Counted from the first letter of the stretch, positions 9,278 to 18,089 are shown. The stretch: DNA of 64,000 nucleotides from Parcubacteria bacterium C7867-008 (GCA_001189215.1 LFCR01000006.1:62001-126000); one strand, 5' to 3'. Notes: generated from the letters alone by a model not told the origin. Program-made: numbers and translations.

Positions 9278-11023
9278 ATGCAGACTGTCGAAATGAAAGA
9301 GAGGATAGGGACCTCTTTCGGACCATCATACGCCGTGCTCAATCTATCGAAGGTAGGATTACGGTATTTCCGCTTTATGATCAAGTCTTCGCCAAAATCT
9401 CGATCAAGACTTCTTAAAGTATTCGCTGATCATCCAAATATAGGTTGGATATTTTCTGCAACTGGCTGGTTCAATCTGGCAGTGGGAGTTTGGGCAAAAG
9501 ACAACGCTGAGATTAATGATATCAGCACCTCCATTCGTTCGGTTCTAGGGAAGGATGACAAGATCGTATACCAATCAGAACTTACCAGTCTATATGGATT
9601 TGGAGACAGGCTCATAGGCAAAGACTTTTCACCAATGCCAATTATTGATGCGGTATACAGTCCTATAGAACTCACACCTATTGAATTGGATTATATAAAA
9701 CTCCTGACACTCGATAGCACACAAGACTCGAATGAACTTTCAGAAGTTCTGGGTATTCCATCTAATGAAGTAGATATACTTACGCAGTCTCTTACCGAGA
9801 AGGGAATCATTGTGGGGTATCAAGAGCGTATAAATTACACAGGTATCTATTACAAAGTTTTTATAGATACGTTAAGCAAAAAGAATTCCCACGCTGTAGA
9901 TGTGCTACTGGAAAAGCTTTGGACAGATCCGAAATGTATATATGTAGAGCGTGCGAATGGTAAATATGATCTAGAGTTCGAACTTATTCTTGCTCGTAAG
10001 GGTGATCTTAAGCCGTACCTAAAAGATTTTGGAGAGTATAAAACTGCTATCCTAACCGAAAACCTATACACCAATCTCTACCCTCTAAATAAGACTGCCA
10101 ACTTGCGAGCTATTCAAGAAGCATTGGTAGGGCAGGACGGGCCAGTCATTGATTTCCGTAACTCAAAACTATGGTATCTGAACCACCATGGTGCAGACGC
10201 GTATCTAAGCATTTATGAGAACCGTGCATACTTTGAGACGATGGAGAAGAGTGAACTCGATTTGTTCGATGAAGTTGCCTCATACATTCGCACTGGACAT
10301 GACGATATCAAATACAGCGTAATGGATATTGGTAGTGGCGACGGTCTCAAGGGAAGGGTATTTATTGAACGACTCGGTGAGAAGGACGTGAAAGGCTATT
10401 ATCCAATTGATATTCAGCCTATTGAACTTGCGGTGGCACTTCGTACTCACCAGGAAGGAGCGTACGCTAAGCATCCTACACTCCTTGATATTGAAAATTT
10501 GCCGGCACGTTTTCCGTTAACGCTACTTCCTTCTGAAGAACAGGTGTACGTTTTCTTTGGCGGAACGTACGGCAATTTTAAAAGTGCAGAAATAAATCAA
10601 TACTTAAAACCAATCGTGCAGCCGGGCATAGAGATGCTTATCTCGATGCCGATCATAACTGAAGGTAAGACGGAAGAAGAGATCATTGCTTCATATACAG
10701 GAACAAAATTCCAGGATATGACATTCGGACCACTTGCGCAGATTGGATTCAAATTAGAAGACTTTGAAACAAGTACGCTACAAGATGATCTACATGTATA
10801 TATTGCAATGGAGGATCAGCGACTCGTGTCCTCATATATTCTGAAAGAAGACGTTGTAGTACTTGGACGAACCTTCGATAAAGGGACCACGTTTAAGATG
10901 ACCTCATCTTGGAAACCTACTCTAGATCAGGTCATCGACGCACTCGCTCAAGACTTTGACGTTAAGAAGACGTTCCACAATAAGGACATGTCCATTTCAT
11001 TGGTGTGTGCAAAGACCACCTAA
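9278..11023 (+). CDS. EgtD-like methyltransferase fused to an Lrp-like N-terminal region
   Basis: 581 residues from the ATG at 9278; the open frame runs back through tRNA-Asp but that part is not protein. The N-terminal half (about residues 1-260) looks like an AsnC/Lrp-style winged helix with a ligand-binding region (LDSTQDSNELSEVLGIPSNEV, partly shown as a helix-turn-helix). The C-terminal half resembles EgtD, which trimethylates the alpha-amino group of His: an SAM site VMDIGSGDG, then PIDIQPIE and FFGGTYGNF. No ergothioneine genes EgtB or EgtC are nearby, so the substrate is unclear. A TAGAAT box at 9264-9269 makes the message almost leaderless. Confidence 0.75.
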   Translation: MQTVEMKERIGTSFGPSYAVLNLSKVGLRYFRFMIKSSPKSRSRLLKVFADHPNIGWIFSATGWFNLAVGVWAKDNAEINDISTSIRSVLGKDDKIVYQSELTSLYGFGDRLIGKDFSPMPIIDAVYSPIELTPIELDYIKLLTLDSTQDSNELSEVLGIPSNEVDILTQSLTEKGIIVGYQERINYTGIYYKVFIDTLSKKNSHAVDVLLEKLWTDPKCIYVERANGKYDLEFELILARKGDLKPYLKDFGEYKTAILTENLYTNLYPLNKTANLRAIQEALVGQDGPVIDFRNSKLWYLNHHGADAYLSIYENRAYFETMEKSELDLFDEVASYIRTGHDDIKYSVMDIGSGDGLKGRVFIERLGEKDVKGYYPIDIQPIELAVALRTHQEGAYAKHPTLLDIENLPARFPLTLLPSEEQVYVFFGGTYGNFKSAEINQYLKPIVQPGIEMLISMPIITEGKTEEEIIASYTGTKFQDMTFGPLAQIGFKLEDFETSTLQDDLHVYIAMEDQRLVSSYILKEDVVVLGRTFDKGTTFKMTSSWKPTLDQVIDALAQDFDVKKTFHNKDMSISLVCAKTT

Positions 11024-11035
11024 TACTATTGATGT

Positions 11036-11191
11036 ATGAAACTAAAATATTCTTCCCACGACTCTGGAATAATGGTTGGAGCTACGGGTTGGTTCTGGAT
11101 CCTCATACTATTAATTTTTGTTATTAGTTTCGGCTTTAACTGGATCGTTGAAGAACATCCAGAGTTTTTTCAGTATCTACATATTATTTAA
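11036..11191 (+). CDS. Small membrane protein, 51 residues
   Basis: A short reading frame: Met-Lys-Leu-Lys, one long hydrophobic helix (WFWILILLIFVISFGFNW) and an acidic/aromatic tail (VEEHPEFFQY). Position 13 bases after the methyltransferase stop suggests co-transcription. No family is recognised. The composition (charged start, single helix, coherent tail) supports a real peptide, but there is no strong ribosome site. Confidence 0.5.
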   Translation: MKLKYSSHDSGIMVGATGWFWILILLIFVISFGFNWIVEEHPEFFQYLHII

Positions 11192-11241
11192 AAAAGTTCC
11201 GCAATCCTAATTAAGAGATTGTTTATAGCTTGTTAGCGACA

Positions 11242-11271
11242 ACACCCTAGACATCTTGTCTGGGGTGTTCT
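11242..11271 (+). terminator. Rho-independent terminator
   Basis: ACACCCTAGACA pairs with TGTCTGGGGTGT with one mismatch around TCT, and is followed by TCTACGTT. It separates the 11036 gene from the 11283 gene. Confidence 0.6.
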
Positions 11272-11282
11272 ACGTTCATAGT

Positions 11283-11828
11283 ATGAGAAACCCGCAAAAC
11301 ATACTGGTAGCTGTAATCATTATTCTCCTAATCGTAATCATCGGTGGCGGATATTACATTATTGCTAGTAATCCAATTGCAACCATACCCTCGCCAACAA
11401 GTACCTCCACTACTCAAGAGATACAGAAAAGCGATACAAGCGGAAAATCAGCACAACCTTCTGTATCTCACGTCGATTGGACGGCTCCTGGGTATATTGG
11501 AACGCTCGTGACGATTGACAATGATTCGCTTCAGTCCGCATCTCCAAACCCAACCATTAGTGGTACTGCACAGGGCTTCGGCTCACTTAATATTGGCGTC
11601 ATATCAAATGACAGAAGTGGATCAGCCGTATTTAACGTAAAACCGATTCCGGTGGTAAATGGAAAATGGTCCATCCAGCTTGTTCGAAGTACGTTCGGTG
11701 GTTCAGGAAATGTGTTTAATGATACGGGAACCGTGCCGGATGGTAGCTACAACATACAGATATCTCCTGGACCAACCTATGTGGCGAATTCTCTGATAAA
11801 CGCCACCATGATTGTTGATGCGAACTAA
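11283..11828 (+). CDS. Membrane-anchored Ig-like surface protein
   Basis: 181 residues from the ATG at 11283 (the longer frame from 11256 runs through a terminator stem). An N-terminal helix (about residues 8-28) anchors it, followed by a Ser/Thr-rich linker and a beta-rich domain with NPTISGTAQGF and DGSYNIQISPG. This is the pattern of bacterial Ig-like domains found on surface proteins of this phylum. It is probably exported and exposed; the binding partner is unknown. Confidence 0.6.
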   Translation: MRNPQNILVAVIIILLIVIIGGGYYIIASNPIATIPSPTSTSTTQEIQKSDTSGKSAQPSVSHVDWTAPGYIGTLVTIDNDSLQSASPNPTISGTAQGFGSLNIGVISNDRSGSAVFNVKPIPVVNGKWSIQLVRSTFGGSGNVFNDTGTVPDGSYNIQISPGPTYVANSLINATMIVDAN

Positions 11829-11855
11829 GATCAGAGAAAGGTTTAGCAACACCGT

Positions 11856-12161
11856 ATGAGCTTCGAATCATTCAATCTGGTTGAAGCAGGCTTTTGGGTT
11901 GCGTGTGCTGTACTCACACGTACCGCTATCGGTAAGGTAAAGAACATTGGGCCGTTCTTCTGGAAGTTGCTCAGCATCAATTTCTTTCTATTTGGACTCT
12001 CTGATCTTGCAGAGCTTATGTACGGAGAGAGCTTCCTGCTTCCTGGAGGGGAATGGCTCTATCTTTGGAAAACACTGTGTGTCTTAGGATTTGTAGCACT
12101 TACTGCGTATTATCTCTGGGTACGTATATTTAGTGGTACCGTTACTAAAGCCAGATACTAA
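11856..12161 (+). CDS. Small membrane protein, 101 residues
   Basis: Unrecognised. Three hydrophobic segments are visible (about residues 8-22, 38-55 and 72-92) with AELMYGES in the middle loop. The gene is 27 bases after the Ig-like protein gene and 11 before the next gene, on the same strand, which suggests one transcript of envelope proteins. Confidence 0.55.
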   Translation: MSFESFNLVEAGFWVACAVLTRTAIGKVKNIGPFFWKLLSINFFLFGLSDLAELMYGESFLLPGGEWLYLWKTLCVLGFVALTAYYLWVRIFSGTVTKARY

Positions 12162-12172
12162 GCATCCTACCC

Positions 12173-12799
12173 ATGACTCCACATTCATCTATTTCCCTAT
12201 ATAAGCTAGTGTTAGTAGTTTTTATTGTCTCAGTGGTAACCATTCCGCAAATGGCTCTAGCAGCTACTGTTGACCTTAAGGTGAATGACTCAGATTCCGC
12301 GTTGAGTTATTCAGGAAAAAAGAAACTCAATCTTTCTTGGGTCGGCACAGGAGTGCAGAATTGTGACATTTATGTGGGTAGGGGCACCTCTTTTAAAGTT
12401 AAGAGTACAGGCACCAAGAAGCTCAAGGTTTCTTCTGATGCGCCGTATGTAAGCTTCAACTGTAACGATGCTGCGACAGGCAAAGCTATAAGTGATTACG
12501 TGTATATAACAGATCCAAAAGGAACGAGTGGATTCTCTGTCACCACCAATGATACGCATACGGTTACTGCCTATGCCACTGGCAAACGAACCACTCCAGT
12601 ATGTGTAGGGGAGTACTTTGGAACCATTAAGTGGGGAGACAGAAGTAGTAATCCTGTTGGTCCAGAACTTAAGAATCAGCAGTGCGGTACCGATGTTACC
12701 GATATGCAAACACACTGGTATCAAAAAGCTGGCAAGTATACAGTTACGTTTACTGACTGGGCAGGACGTACACACAAAGAGAAAGTCACAATTCCCTAG
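12173..12799 (+). CDS. Secreted beta-rich protein
   Basis: 208 residues with a clear signal peptide (hydrophobic core LVLVVFIVSVV, cleavage likely after MALAA). The mature part is rich in Ser, Thr and Gly and alternates in a beta-strand manner, with two Cys pairs (NCDIYV/FNCND and PVCVGE/NQQCGTD) that could form disulfides. The last segment (WYQKAGKYTVTFTDW) reads like a PKD/Ig strand. It is followed by an inverted repeat at 12789-12812. No precise family is recognised. Confidence 0.65.
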   Translation: MTPHSSISLYKLVLVVFIVSVVTIPQMALAATVDLKVNDSDSALSYSGKKKLNLSWVGTGVQNCDIYVGRGTSFKVKSTGTKKLKVSSDAPYVSFNCNDAATGKAISDYVYITDPKGTSGFSVTTNDTHTVTAYATGKRTTPVCVGEYFGTIKWGDRSSNPVGPELKNQQCGTDVTDMQTHWYQKAGKYTVTFTDWAGRTHKEKVTIP

Positions 12800-12812
12800 A
12801 CTTAGGGAATTG
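12789..12812. terminator. Inverted repeat, probable terminator
   Basis: AATTCCCTA and TAGGGAATT flank GACT. The left arm overlaps the stop codon of the secreted protein gene. The T-tract is weak. Confidence 0.45.
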
Positions 12813-12841
12813 TCCTCGAGAGCCATGCTAGCTTTAATGGC

Positions 12842-14623
12842 ATGAGACATCGTCTTGGCTTCATTGCGGTACTGGCAATCATGCTTGCTGCTGCACTCCC
12901 AGCTTCAGCACAATATGACGGATATGAAGTAATAACGTCATACGCCTCTACTATGACCGTGCGGACAGACGGAACGGTAGCCGTTGCGGAAGATATCGCA
13001 TACAGCTTTGGTACTCAAGAACGACACGGCATATACAGAGATATTCCACAGAAACGAGTACCAGGAGGCGCACTACCCATTGAAATAGCAGATGTACAGG
13101 TTACGGATGAACAAGGGAAGCCGTATACCTTCACTCAAGAGCATGAAGGAGACAATATACGTATTCGTATAGGTGATCCTGATATCTTGATCCGGGGAGT
13201 ACATACCTATCACATTGAATATATTGCACACAATGCTATTGGTCACTTTGATGATCGTGATGAGTTGTACTGGAATGCCGTAGGTACCGGATGGGCTGTA
13301 CCGGTACTTAATGCGGTTTCTACGGTGGTTATTCCAGGAAGCTTTGTGGAAGGTCAGTTGTACACGGCCTCCTATTGTGGATACGAGGGTAGCAATGATC
13401 CTTGTTCGGAGCCACCATACTCATACGATCCATCTAGTAATCAGACGGTCTTTACCTTTGCACGCGACGAGCTCGGGCCGTATCAAGGAATGACCATTGC
13501 TACCGGCTTTCCTTTAGGAATAGTCACACTCCCCACAACAAAAGACATCATTTATTATTATGTCCTGCACTACTGGTATGTGCCTCTTATTGGCATACCA
13601 GCAACCATTTTTGTTCTGTGGTTCTTCTGGGAAATAATTATCAAAATCATAGCGCTAATAAAGCTTCTCACTAGAGAATTAATTGCTTCTATCAAGGAGA
13701 GTTTTGCGATACAACAATATGATAGAACGCACGTTGTGGTAGCTGAGTATGATGCAGGCGATATAACTCCTTTGGAATCAGGTTTGCTCAGTAAGGGTAT
13801 TGTGGCTGATAGCTATCTTTCTGCTGAGCTCATTTGGCTTGCGATACAAGGGTATATTCGAATTGAATATAACGATGGAGACTATCGATTCGCGCGTACT
13901 CAAAAGACATCAGACGGATTGTCCTTATACAACAGCATTTTACTTGCAGGTATAGCAGACCGTACAACATCTTCGTTGAAAGATGAATTCTATACAACAG
14001 CAAAACGAGCTAAGGAACTGGTCACCGAGTCTCTCGTAGAGCGCAGGTATATGGAAACGGTTGTTGATATGTCACAGATGCTGCGAAGCAGCTTCCAACA
14101 TATCGTGATTATCATTGTGGTGGCTGCCGTCTTGTTACTAGTTGCAAACATATTCGGTGCAATCTTGGGAATCATTATTATGGTTGCATTGGATTTAATC
14201 CACTTTGGACTTCCGCACCTTACTCAAATGGGTATCGAACTACGAAGACGCCTTCAGGGACTCAAACTATATATTTCAGTTGCTGAAGTAGAACGAATCA
14301 AATTCCATAATGCACCTGCAAAGTCTCCTGAACTCTTTGAGAAATTACTCCCATACGCCATGGTCTTTGGTCTTGAGAAAGAATGGGCAGCACAGTTCGA
14401 AGGTATCTATACACAACCACCAGCATGGTACACAGGAGACAATCGCATGGATGCATTCTCAGTGGGATTATTTACCTCACATATACAGAGTCTCTCTTCA
14501 GAGACCGCACAGGCACTAACCTCACAACCAGCACCTTCAGGTAGTTCAGGAAGCTTCAGCGGTTCATCAGGTGGCGGTTTCTCCGGAGGCGGAGGCGGCG
14601 GTGGTGGAGGGGGAAGTTGGTAG
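12842..14623 (+). CDS. DUF2207 membrane protein with Gly-rich tail
   Basis: 593 residues with the DUF2207 layout. There is a signal peptide (MLAAALPASA), an extracytoplasmic domain with RHGIYRDIP and EYIAHNAIG, then a membrane helix around residue 245. A cytoplasmic part follows, then two more helices (about 420-455), and the tail ends in a long Gly tract closed by Ser-Trp. Such poly-Gly tails are typical of this family across Patescibacteria. Function is not known for any member. The next gene starts 8 bases after the stop, so the two are probably translated from one message. Confidence 0.88.
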   Translation: MRHRLGFIAVLAIMLAAALPASAQYDGYEVITSYASTMTVRTDGTVAVAEDIAYSFGTQERHGIYRDIPQKRVPGGALPIEIADVQVTDEQGKPYTFTQEHEGDNIRIRIGDPDILIRGVHTYHIEYIAHNAIGHFDDRDELYWNAVGTGWAVPVLNAVSTVVIPGSFVEGQLYTASYCGYEGSNDPCSEPPYSYDPSSNQTVFTFARDELGPYQGMTIATGFPLGIVTLPTTKDIIYYYVLHYWYVPLIGIPATIFVLWFFWEIIIKIIALIKLLTRELIASIKESFAIQQYDRTHVVVAEYDAGDITPLESGLLSKGIVADSYLSAELIWLAIQGYIRIEYNDGDYRFARTQKTSDGLSLYNSILLAGIADRTTSSLKDEFYTTAKRAKELVTESLVERRYMETVVDMSQMLRSSFQHIVIIIVVAAVLLLVANIFGAILGIIIMVALDLIHFGLPHLTQMGIELRRRLQGLKLYISVAEVERIKFHNAPAKSPELFEKLLPYAMVFGLEKEWAAQFEGIYTQPPAWYTGDNRMDAFSVGLFTSHIQSLSSETAQALTSQPAPSGSSGSFSGSSGGGFSGGGGGGGGGGSW

Positions 14624-14631
14624 GTATTTGT

Positions 14632-15231
14632 ATGGAACTCACTGCACTCGAGCAAGAGGTACTTGAACAATACGAAGCATCGTTATTTGTTCCTCCTCAA
14701 CCTACACGTAAGCAATTTATCCTGTGTCCGGTTGGAATCGTTGGGGCAGGAAAGACTACGGTGTTAAAACCGCTTGCAGAGAAACTCGCTCTCGTACGTA
14801 TTTCAGGTGACGATATTCGTTTCCTTTTAAAACAACGAGGCCTCTCATACGATGGAGTAGTATCGATTGGTGCTGCGATAAGTAAGAAGTACCTGTCGGA
14901 AGGGTATAGTCTTGCGCTCGATAGTGATGCTGCAAGTCCACGTAGTAAGGAGGTGATTGAGGACGCTCAGGAAGAATTTGGTGTTATCCCAATTTGGGTA
15001 CACATTAACCCTCCAGAGGACTTCATTCTCAATAAGCTCCGCACATACAAACACACCTGGCTGTTTAAGGATGCAGATCAGGCAGTTCAAAACTATATGA
15101 ATCGAAAGGAACTACATGAGAATCTTGAAGAATATCCCTTTGTATATACATTCGACACCTCCAAAACAGACCTAGCCACCCAGATTGCAGAGGCGGTAGC
15201 GATCATTGAACCCTTGACCGTACTTGAATAA
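14632..15231 (+). CDS. P-loop kinase, AAA_33 / zeta-toxin-like
   Basis: 199 residues from the ATG at 14632. The Walker A motif is GIVGAGKTT (about residues 29-37), followed by ISGDDIRFLL, whose Asp pair is typical of P-loop kinases acting on small molecules or sugars. No antitoxin gene is adjacent, so a free-standing kinase is more likely than a toxin. It begins 8 bases after the DUF2207 stop. Confidence 0.72.
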   Translation: MELTALEQEVLEQYEASLFVPPQPTRKQFILCPVGIVGAGKTTVLKPLAEKLALVRISGDDIRFLLKQRGLSYDGVVSIGAAISKKYLSEGYSLALDSDAASPRSKEVIEDAQEEFGVIPIWVHINPPEDFILNKLRTYKHTWLFKDADQAVQNYMNRKELHENLEEYPFVYTFDTSKTDLATQIAEAVAIIEPLTVLE

Positions 15232-15287
15232 ATCAAGGTATATGCATGCTAGAATTCCTTCATGAAGAAAGGAATTCTTCGTTATCT

Positions 15288-15677
15288 ATGAAAAATATTA
15301 TCTCAACCTATCTAGTATCTCTGAAGAAATATGCAGATTTTATGGGTCGTGCCACCCGTACTGAATATTGGACATTTACGATTGCGAACTGGGCAATCAT
15401 ACTTCTTCTATTAGTACCGTACGCTCTGCTTGGTGAGGATTCAGTATTCGCGATACTTTGTGGAGCTGTTGATGGCATATTCATCTTCGGTACTGCGATC
15501 CCTAATCTTGCTGCTGCGATACGTCGTCTCCATGACACTGGAAAGAGTGGATGGTGGTTTCTTATACAGTTTGTTCCCTATATAGGTACTCTTGTGCTCA
15601 TCTACTTCCTTGTTGGACGAACAAAAGTAGAGCCGGTGCCAACACCTCCTGCTGCCTCGGTACCTCCGGTAGTGTAA
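15288..15677 (+). CDS. DUF805 membrane protein
   Basis: 129 residues from the ATG at 15288; the motif KKYADFMGRATRTEYW at the start is the DUF805 signature and fits this start better than the ATG at 15246, which overlaps a TAGAAT box. Four hydrophobic helices follow, with IRRLHDTGKSGWW between the third and fourth, which is the second conserved motif. The tail is Pro-rich. An inner-membrane protein of unknown role. Confidence 0.88.
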   Translation: MKNIISTYLVSLKKYADFMGRATRTEYWTFTIANWAIILLLLVPYALLGEDSVFAILCGAVDGIFIFGTAIPNLAAAIRRLHDTGKSGWWFLIQFVPYIGTLVLIYFLVGRTKVEPVPTPPAASVPPVV

Positions 15678-15715
15678 TCAGAGTGCTATCCTTACAACAT
15701 ACGTAATCTAATCTT

Positions 15716-16567
15716 ATGGATCAACAAAACCTTTTAGCTTCTGCTGCCACCAGCATAGAGGGACTTCCCACCGAAGTTCTTGCCTCAATCCTTGTTGGAA
15801 TTCTCGTAGCAATGCTCGTGCTGCTAGCGTTCGGTGTGTTGATGGCTGTTTCTGCGTGGATCACCTACCGTAAGGCAGGAAGACCAGGATGGGCATCACT
15901 TATCCCGTTCTATAACCAGGCGGTGATGCTTGAGTTTACGAATCTCCCACTCTGGTGGATCGTGCTTCTCTTCGTGCCAATTGTGAACATTGTAGTGTCG
16001 ATCATCTTGATGCGTCGTCTTGCAGGCGTGTTTGGAAAAGGGGTTGGATTCACCATCGGTCTCATCTTCCTCCCATTCATCTTCTGGCCAATTATCGCCT
16101 TTGGACGTTCAACCTACAGCAATACATATCCATCTGCACGCCCAATGTCTGATGTTACAAAGTGGGCACTTATCGGTCTTACGGCATGTCTGCTCTTCCA
16201 GACTGCTTTCACCGTTAAAATAGACTCATTCATTGATAGTCTTGATGAGATTGCTCAAGAGTCTATGGAATCTGATACTTCTTATGAAGGTATGGACGAT
16301 GAAAGCTTTGGATATTGTATAACTGACACCACGGTCTGCTACGACGGTGAAGTCATTCCTGGTGCAGACCCAAAAACCTTTAAAGATCTAGGTAACGGAT
16401 ACGGTGTTGATGCGAATCATGTATACGATGTGGGATATGTGCTTGAAGGAGCAGACCCCGCAACCTTCGTAGCGGTTAACGACGGTGGTGCCTACGATGC
16501 CAAAGATAAGGATAGCTATTACTACTGGGGTGAGGTAATCAGTGAGGAAGAAGCGCTCGGTAAATAG
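15716..16567 (+). CDS. DUF5684-like membrane protein with DKNYY-type C-terminus
   Basis: 283 residues. The first part has a long helix, then the conserved RKAGRPGWASLIPFYN motif of DUF5684-like proteins, then three further helices (about 78-150). After a helix near residue 150 comes an acidic linker and repeated units around DANHVYDVG and DAKDKDSYYYWG, which match DKNYY repeats where a Tyr-rich strand follows an Asp-Lys motif. It is probably a membrane protein with an exposed repeat domain. Function unknown. Confidence 0.75.
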   Translation: MDQQNLLASAATSIEGLPTEVLASILVGILVAMLVLLAFGVLMAVSAWITYRKAGRPGWASLIPFYNQAVMLEFTNLPLWWIVLLFVPIVNIVVSIILMRRLAGVFGKGVGFTIGLIFLPFIFWPIIAFGRSTYSNTYPSARPMSDVTKWALIGLTACLLFQTAFTVKIDSFIDSLDEIAQESMESDTSYEGMDDESFGYCITDTTVCYDGEVIPGADPKTFKDLGNGYGVDANHVYDVGYVLEGADPATFVAVNDGGAYDAKDKDSYYYWGEVISEEEALGK

Positions 16568-16611
16568 AGGGCTTCCTGGTATGGTAGTAACAGACATGGA
16601 AAGGGCTACCA

Positions 16612-16992
16612 ATGCTGATCGGGCTGTTACGTAATGTGATCCTAGGCGAAGTCTTCTTCGTCCTCCTTGTGAACTTGGGCGCGACGGTTGCTGGCTATAC
16701 GCTCGCGAAGAAACGTACGCAGACGAGCTATGAAAACATGGAGCGGTGGGGACGGGCAGCTTTTGCCATCAATACCATCCTGTTCCTAACGGTTTGCGTC
16801 TTCAAGAGGAGCGAGAACACGTCCCTGTACTGGTGGTGTGTCTCCCTTACGGGCATCACCGTGCTCCTATCTGCAGTGCTCGTGTTCTTGAAGAAATGGG
16901 CAGATAAGAACCGCCTACACAGAAAAGTCGCAATTCCTTATGTTCTCATCATATTGGGGGGCATCGGCACTGCCGTATTCCTCGCCAATTGA
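16612..16992 (+). CDS. Unrecognised four-helix membrane protein, likely acquired
   Basis: 126 residues with four hydrophobic segments (about 5-27, 41-58, 66-88 and 104-124). No family is recognised. Codons are visibly richer in C- and G-ending triplets than the flanking genes (CTGATCGGG, CTCGTGTTC) and the gene has a leader and its own strong terminator. In style it matches the solitary gene at 3552 and the modules at 39-45 kb. Confidence 0.65.
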   Translation: MLIGLLRNVILGEVFFVLLVNLGATVAGYTLAKKRTQTSYENMERWGRAAFAINTILFLTVCVFKRSENTSLYWWCVSLTGITVLLSAVLVFLKKWADKNRLHRKVAIPYVLIILGGIGTAVFLAN

Positions 16993-17000
16993 CTATGAAG

Positions 17001-17036
17001 GGACCCGTCCGCGCATTGCACGGACGGGTCCAATCA
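17001..17036 (+). terminator. Strong Rho-independent terminator
   Basis: GGACCCGTCCG at 17001-17011 pairs perfectly with CGGACGGGTCC at 17021-17031, followed by a T-containing tract. It closes the 16612 gene and lies 3' of the converging iron-permease-like gene. Confidence 0.8.
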
Positions 17037-17043
17037 CTTTTAC

Positions 17044-17442
17044 CTATGCCTTCTCCTCCTGAGTAACCGGAGCAATGATACCTTCGTTGATCGTCTTACG
17101 AAGCTCATTGAACTCATGGGTGAGCATAGCGAGCTTCTCATCAGTACCATCTTCAATATCGATGAATTCGTCACGTGCAGGACCACTTGAACGAATGATC
17201 TCATCAAGCTTTAGATTGATTGCATGTGCGTCACGATTCTGAGTGTTCTGAATCAAGAACACCATGAGGAACGTAAGGATGGTGGTTCCAGTGTTTATGA
17301 CGAGCTGCCAGGTATTCGAGAAATTGAAGAGGGGACCACTCGCTGCCCATATAAGGACAAAGAGTATGGCTATTATGAATCCTGTTGGAGATCCAGTAAC
17401 CCGACTCGTCTTCTGTGCAAGCTTCCGGAAGAGATCATTCAT
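17044..17442 (-). CDS. Low-affinity iron permease family protein
   Basis: 132 residues resembling the Fe_permease family. It starts with a basic amphipathic stretch (LFRKLAQKTSRVTGSP), then a helix with FVLIWAASGPLF, then a second helix ending in VFLIQNTQNRDAHAINLKLDEII, which is the family signature. An acidic coiled tail follows. Bacterial members have two to three helices; their role in iron uptake is not proven. Confidence 0.85.
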   Translation of the reverse strand: MNDLFRKLAQKTSRVTGSPTGFIIAILFVLIWAASGPLFNFSNTWQLVINTGTTILTFLMVFLIQNTQNRDAHAINLKLDEIIRSSGPARDEFIDIEDGTDEKLAMLTHEFNELRKTINEGIIAPVTQEEKA

Positions 17443-17460
17443 GGTGTACCTAGAAGAGAA

Positions 17461-17673
17461 CTATGCTCCGCGCTCGTAGCACTTACAGCTGCCTCCAAAT
17501 AGCTTTGCAACACCGGTCAAGATAATAAGGCTTGGCCATACGATACGAATGATGTCTGCCGTAAGGTACCCTGTGTTACCTGCAAGAAAAGCACCACCGA
17601 AGAGAATGATAAGTATTGGCTGAACAAGGTGATGCGGACAACGACAAGACGAGGAAGTATTAACGTGATTCAT
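17461..17673 (-). CDS. DUF5668-like small membrane protein
   Basis: 70 residues: a Cys/Ser-rich start (SSSCRCPHH), two hydrophobic helices and a Cys-containing end (GGSCKCYERG). The pattern of helices with IRIVWPSLIILTGVAKL is that of the LiaI/LiaF-type DUF5668 region. It lies 18 bases upstream of the iron-permease-like gene on the same strand, so the two form a short operon. The two Cys-x-Cys pairs at the ends could bind metal. Confidence 0.6.
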   Translation of the reverse strand: MNHVNTSSSCRCPHHLVQPILIILFGGAFLAGNTGYLTADIIRIVWPSLIILTGVAKLFGGSCKCYERGA

Positions 17674-17825
17674 GTACAGAAATTATATGTGTATAGGATT
17701 AAGAATAGCAGGGTATACAGGATGACTGTTGGGGCAGGTGGATAGTCTTGAAGATTGAAAAAATGACGGAATTGGGTAGGATGAGCAGAACGGACCTGCA
17801 TAGGTTCGTTGCATGTTCTTAGTTC

Positions 17826-18088
17826 GCCGATGTAGCTCAGGGGTAGAGCAACTCCATGGTGGGCCGCAAAGCCCTGCCCACGTCTTCTGCGAAGAATTCG
17901 TGAATCCCGAATTACGGTTAATAGTCCCACAGGCCAAGACCGTGGCGTTCTAGATATGGGACGCCCGAACGACTGACAAGGGTATCTCTCGAAGATAAAT
18001 ATACAGTCTAGCCCTTCTCCAAGTGGTACAGGAGAGAAGGTGTAAGCGAAGGAGTAGGTCGGCAGTTCAATTCTGCCCATCGGCTCCA
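17826..18088 (+). tRNA. tRNA-Thr (GGT) interrupted by a group I intron
   Basis: The 5' exon is 17826-17860 and the 3' exon 18049-18088. Joined, they give a full tRNA: acceptor GCCGATG/CATCGGC, D arm GCTC/GAGC, anticodon stem ACTCC/GGAGT, loop ATGGTAA with anticodon GGT, T arm GGCAG/CTGCC, and encoded CCA. The intron splits the tRNA after anticodon base 36; the 5' exon ends in U and the intron ends in G, as group I splicing requires. Confidence 0.88.
17861..18048 (+). other. Group I intron, 188 nt, no ORF
   Basis: The intron starts with GGGC and GCCC, which with exon bases GGT can form P1 with a U-G pair at the splice site. A P7-like pairing is visible as GACTG (near 17974) with CAGTC (near 18004), with a small P8-like hairpin TATCT/AGATA between them, followed by a P9 hairpin CTTCTC/GAGAGAAG. 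The last base is G. No reading frame for a homing nuclease is present. Pairings were made by eye; the exact P3/P4/P6 were not resolved. Confidence 0.8.
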
Positions 18089-18089
18089 T

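Noticed and set aside
14566..14621. Low-complexity repeat or assembly artefact in the poly-Gly codons
   Set aside because: Gly tails ending in Ser-Trp are normal for DUF2207 proteins; codons vary (GGA, GGC, GGT, GGG), so it is not a simple repeat error.
14632..15231. Zeta-type toxin of a toxin-antitoxin pair
   Set aside because: No antitoxin gene is adjacent and the neighbours are unrelated membrane proteins; a plain P-loop kinase is the simpler reading.
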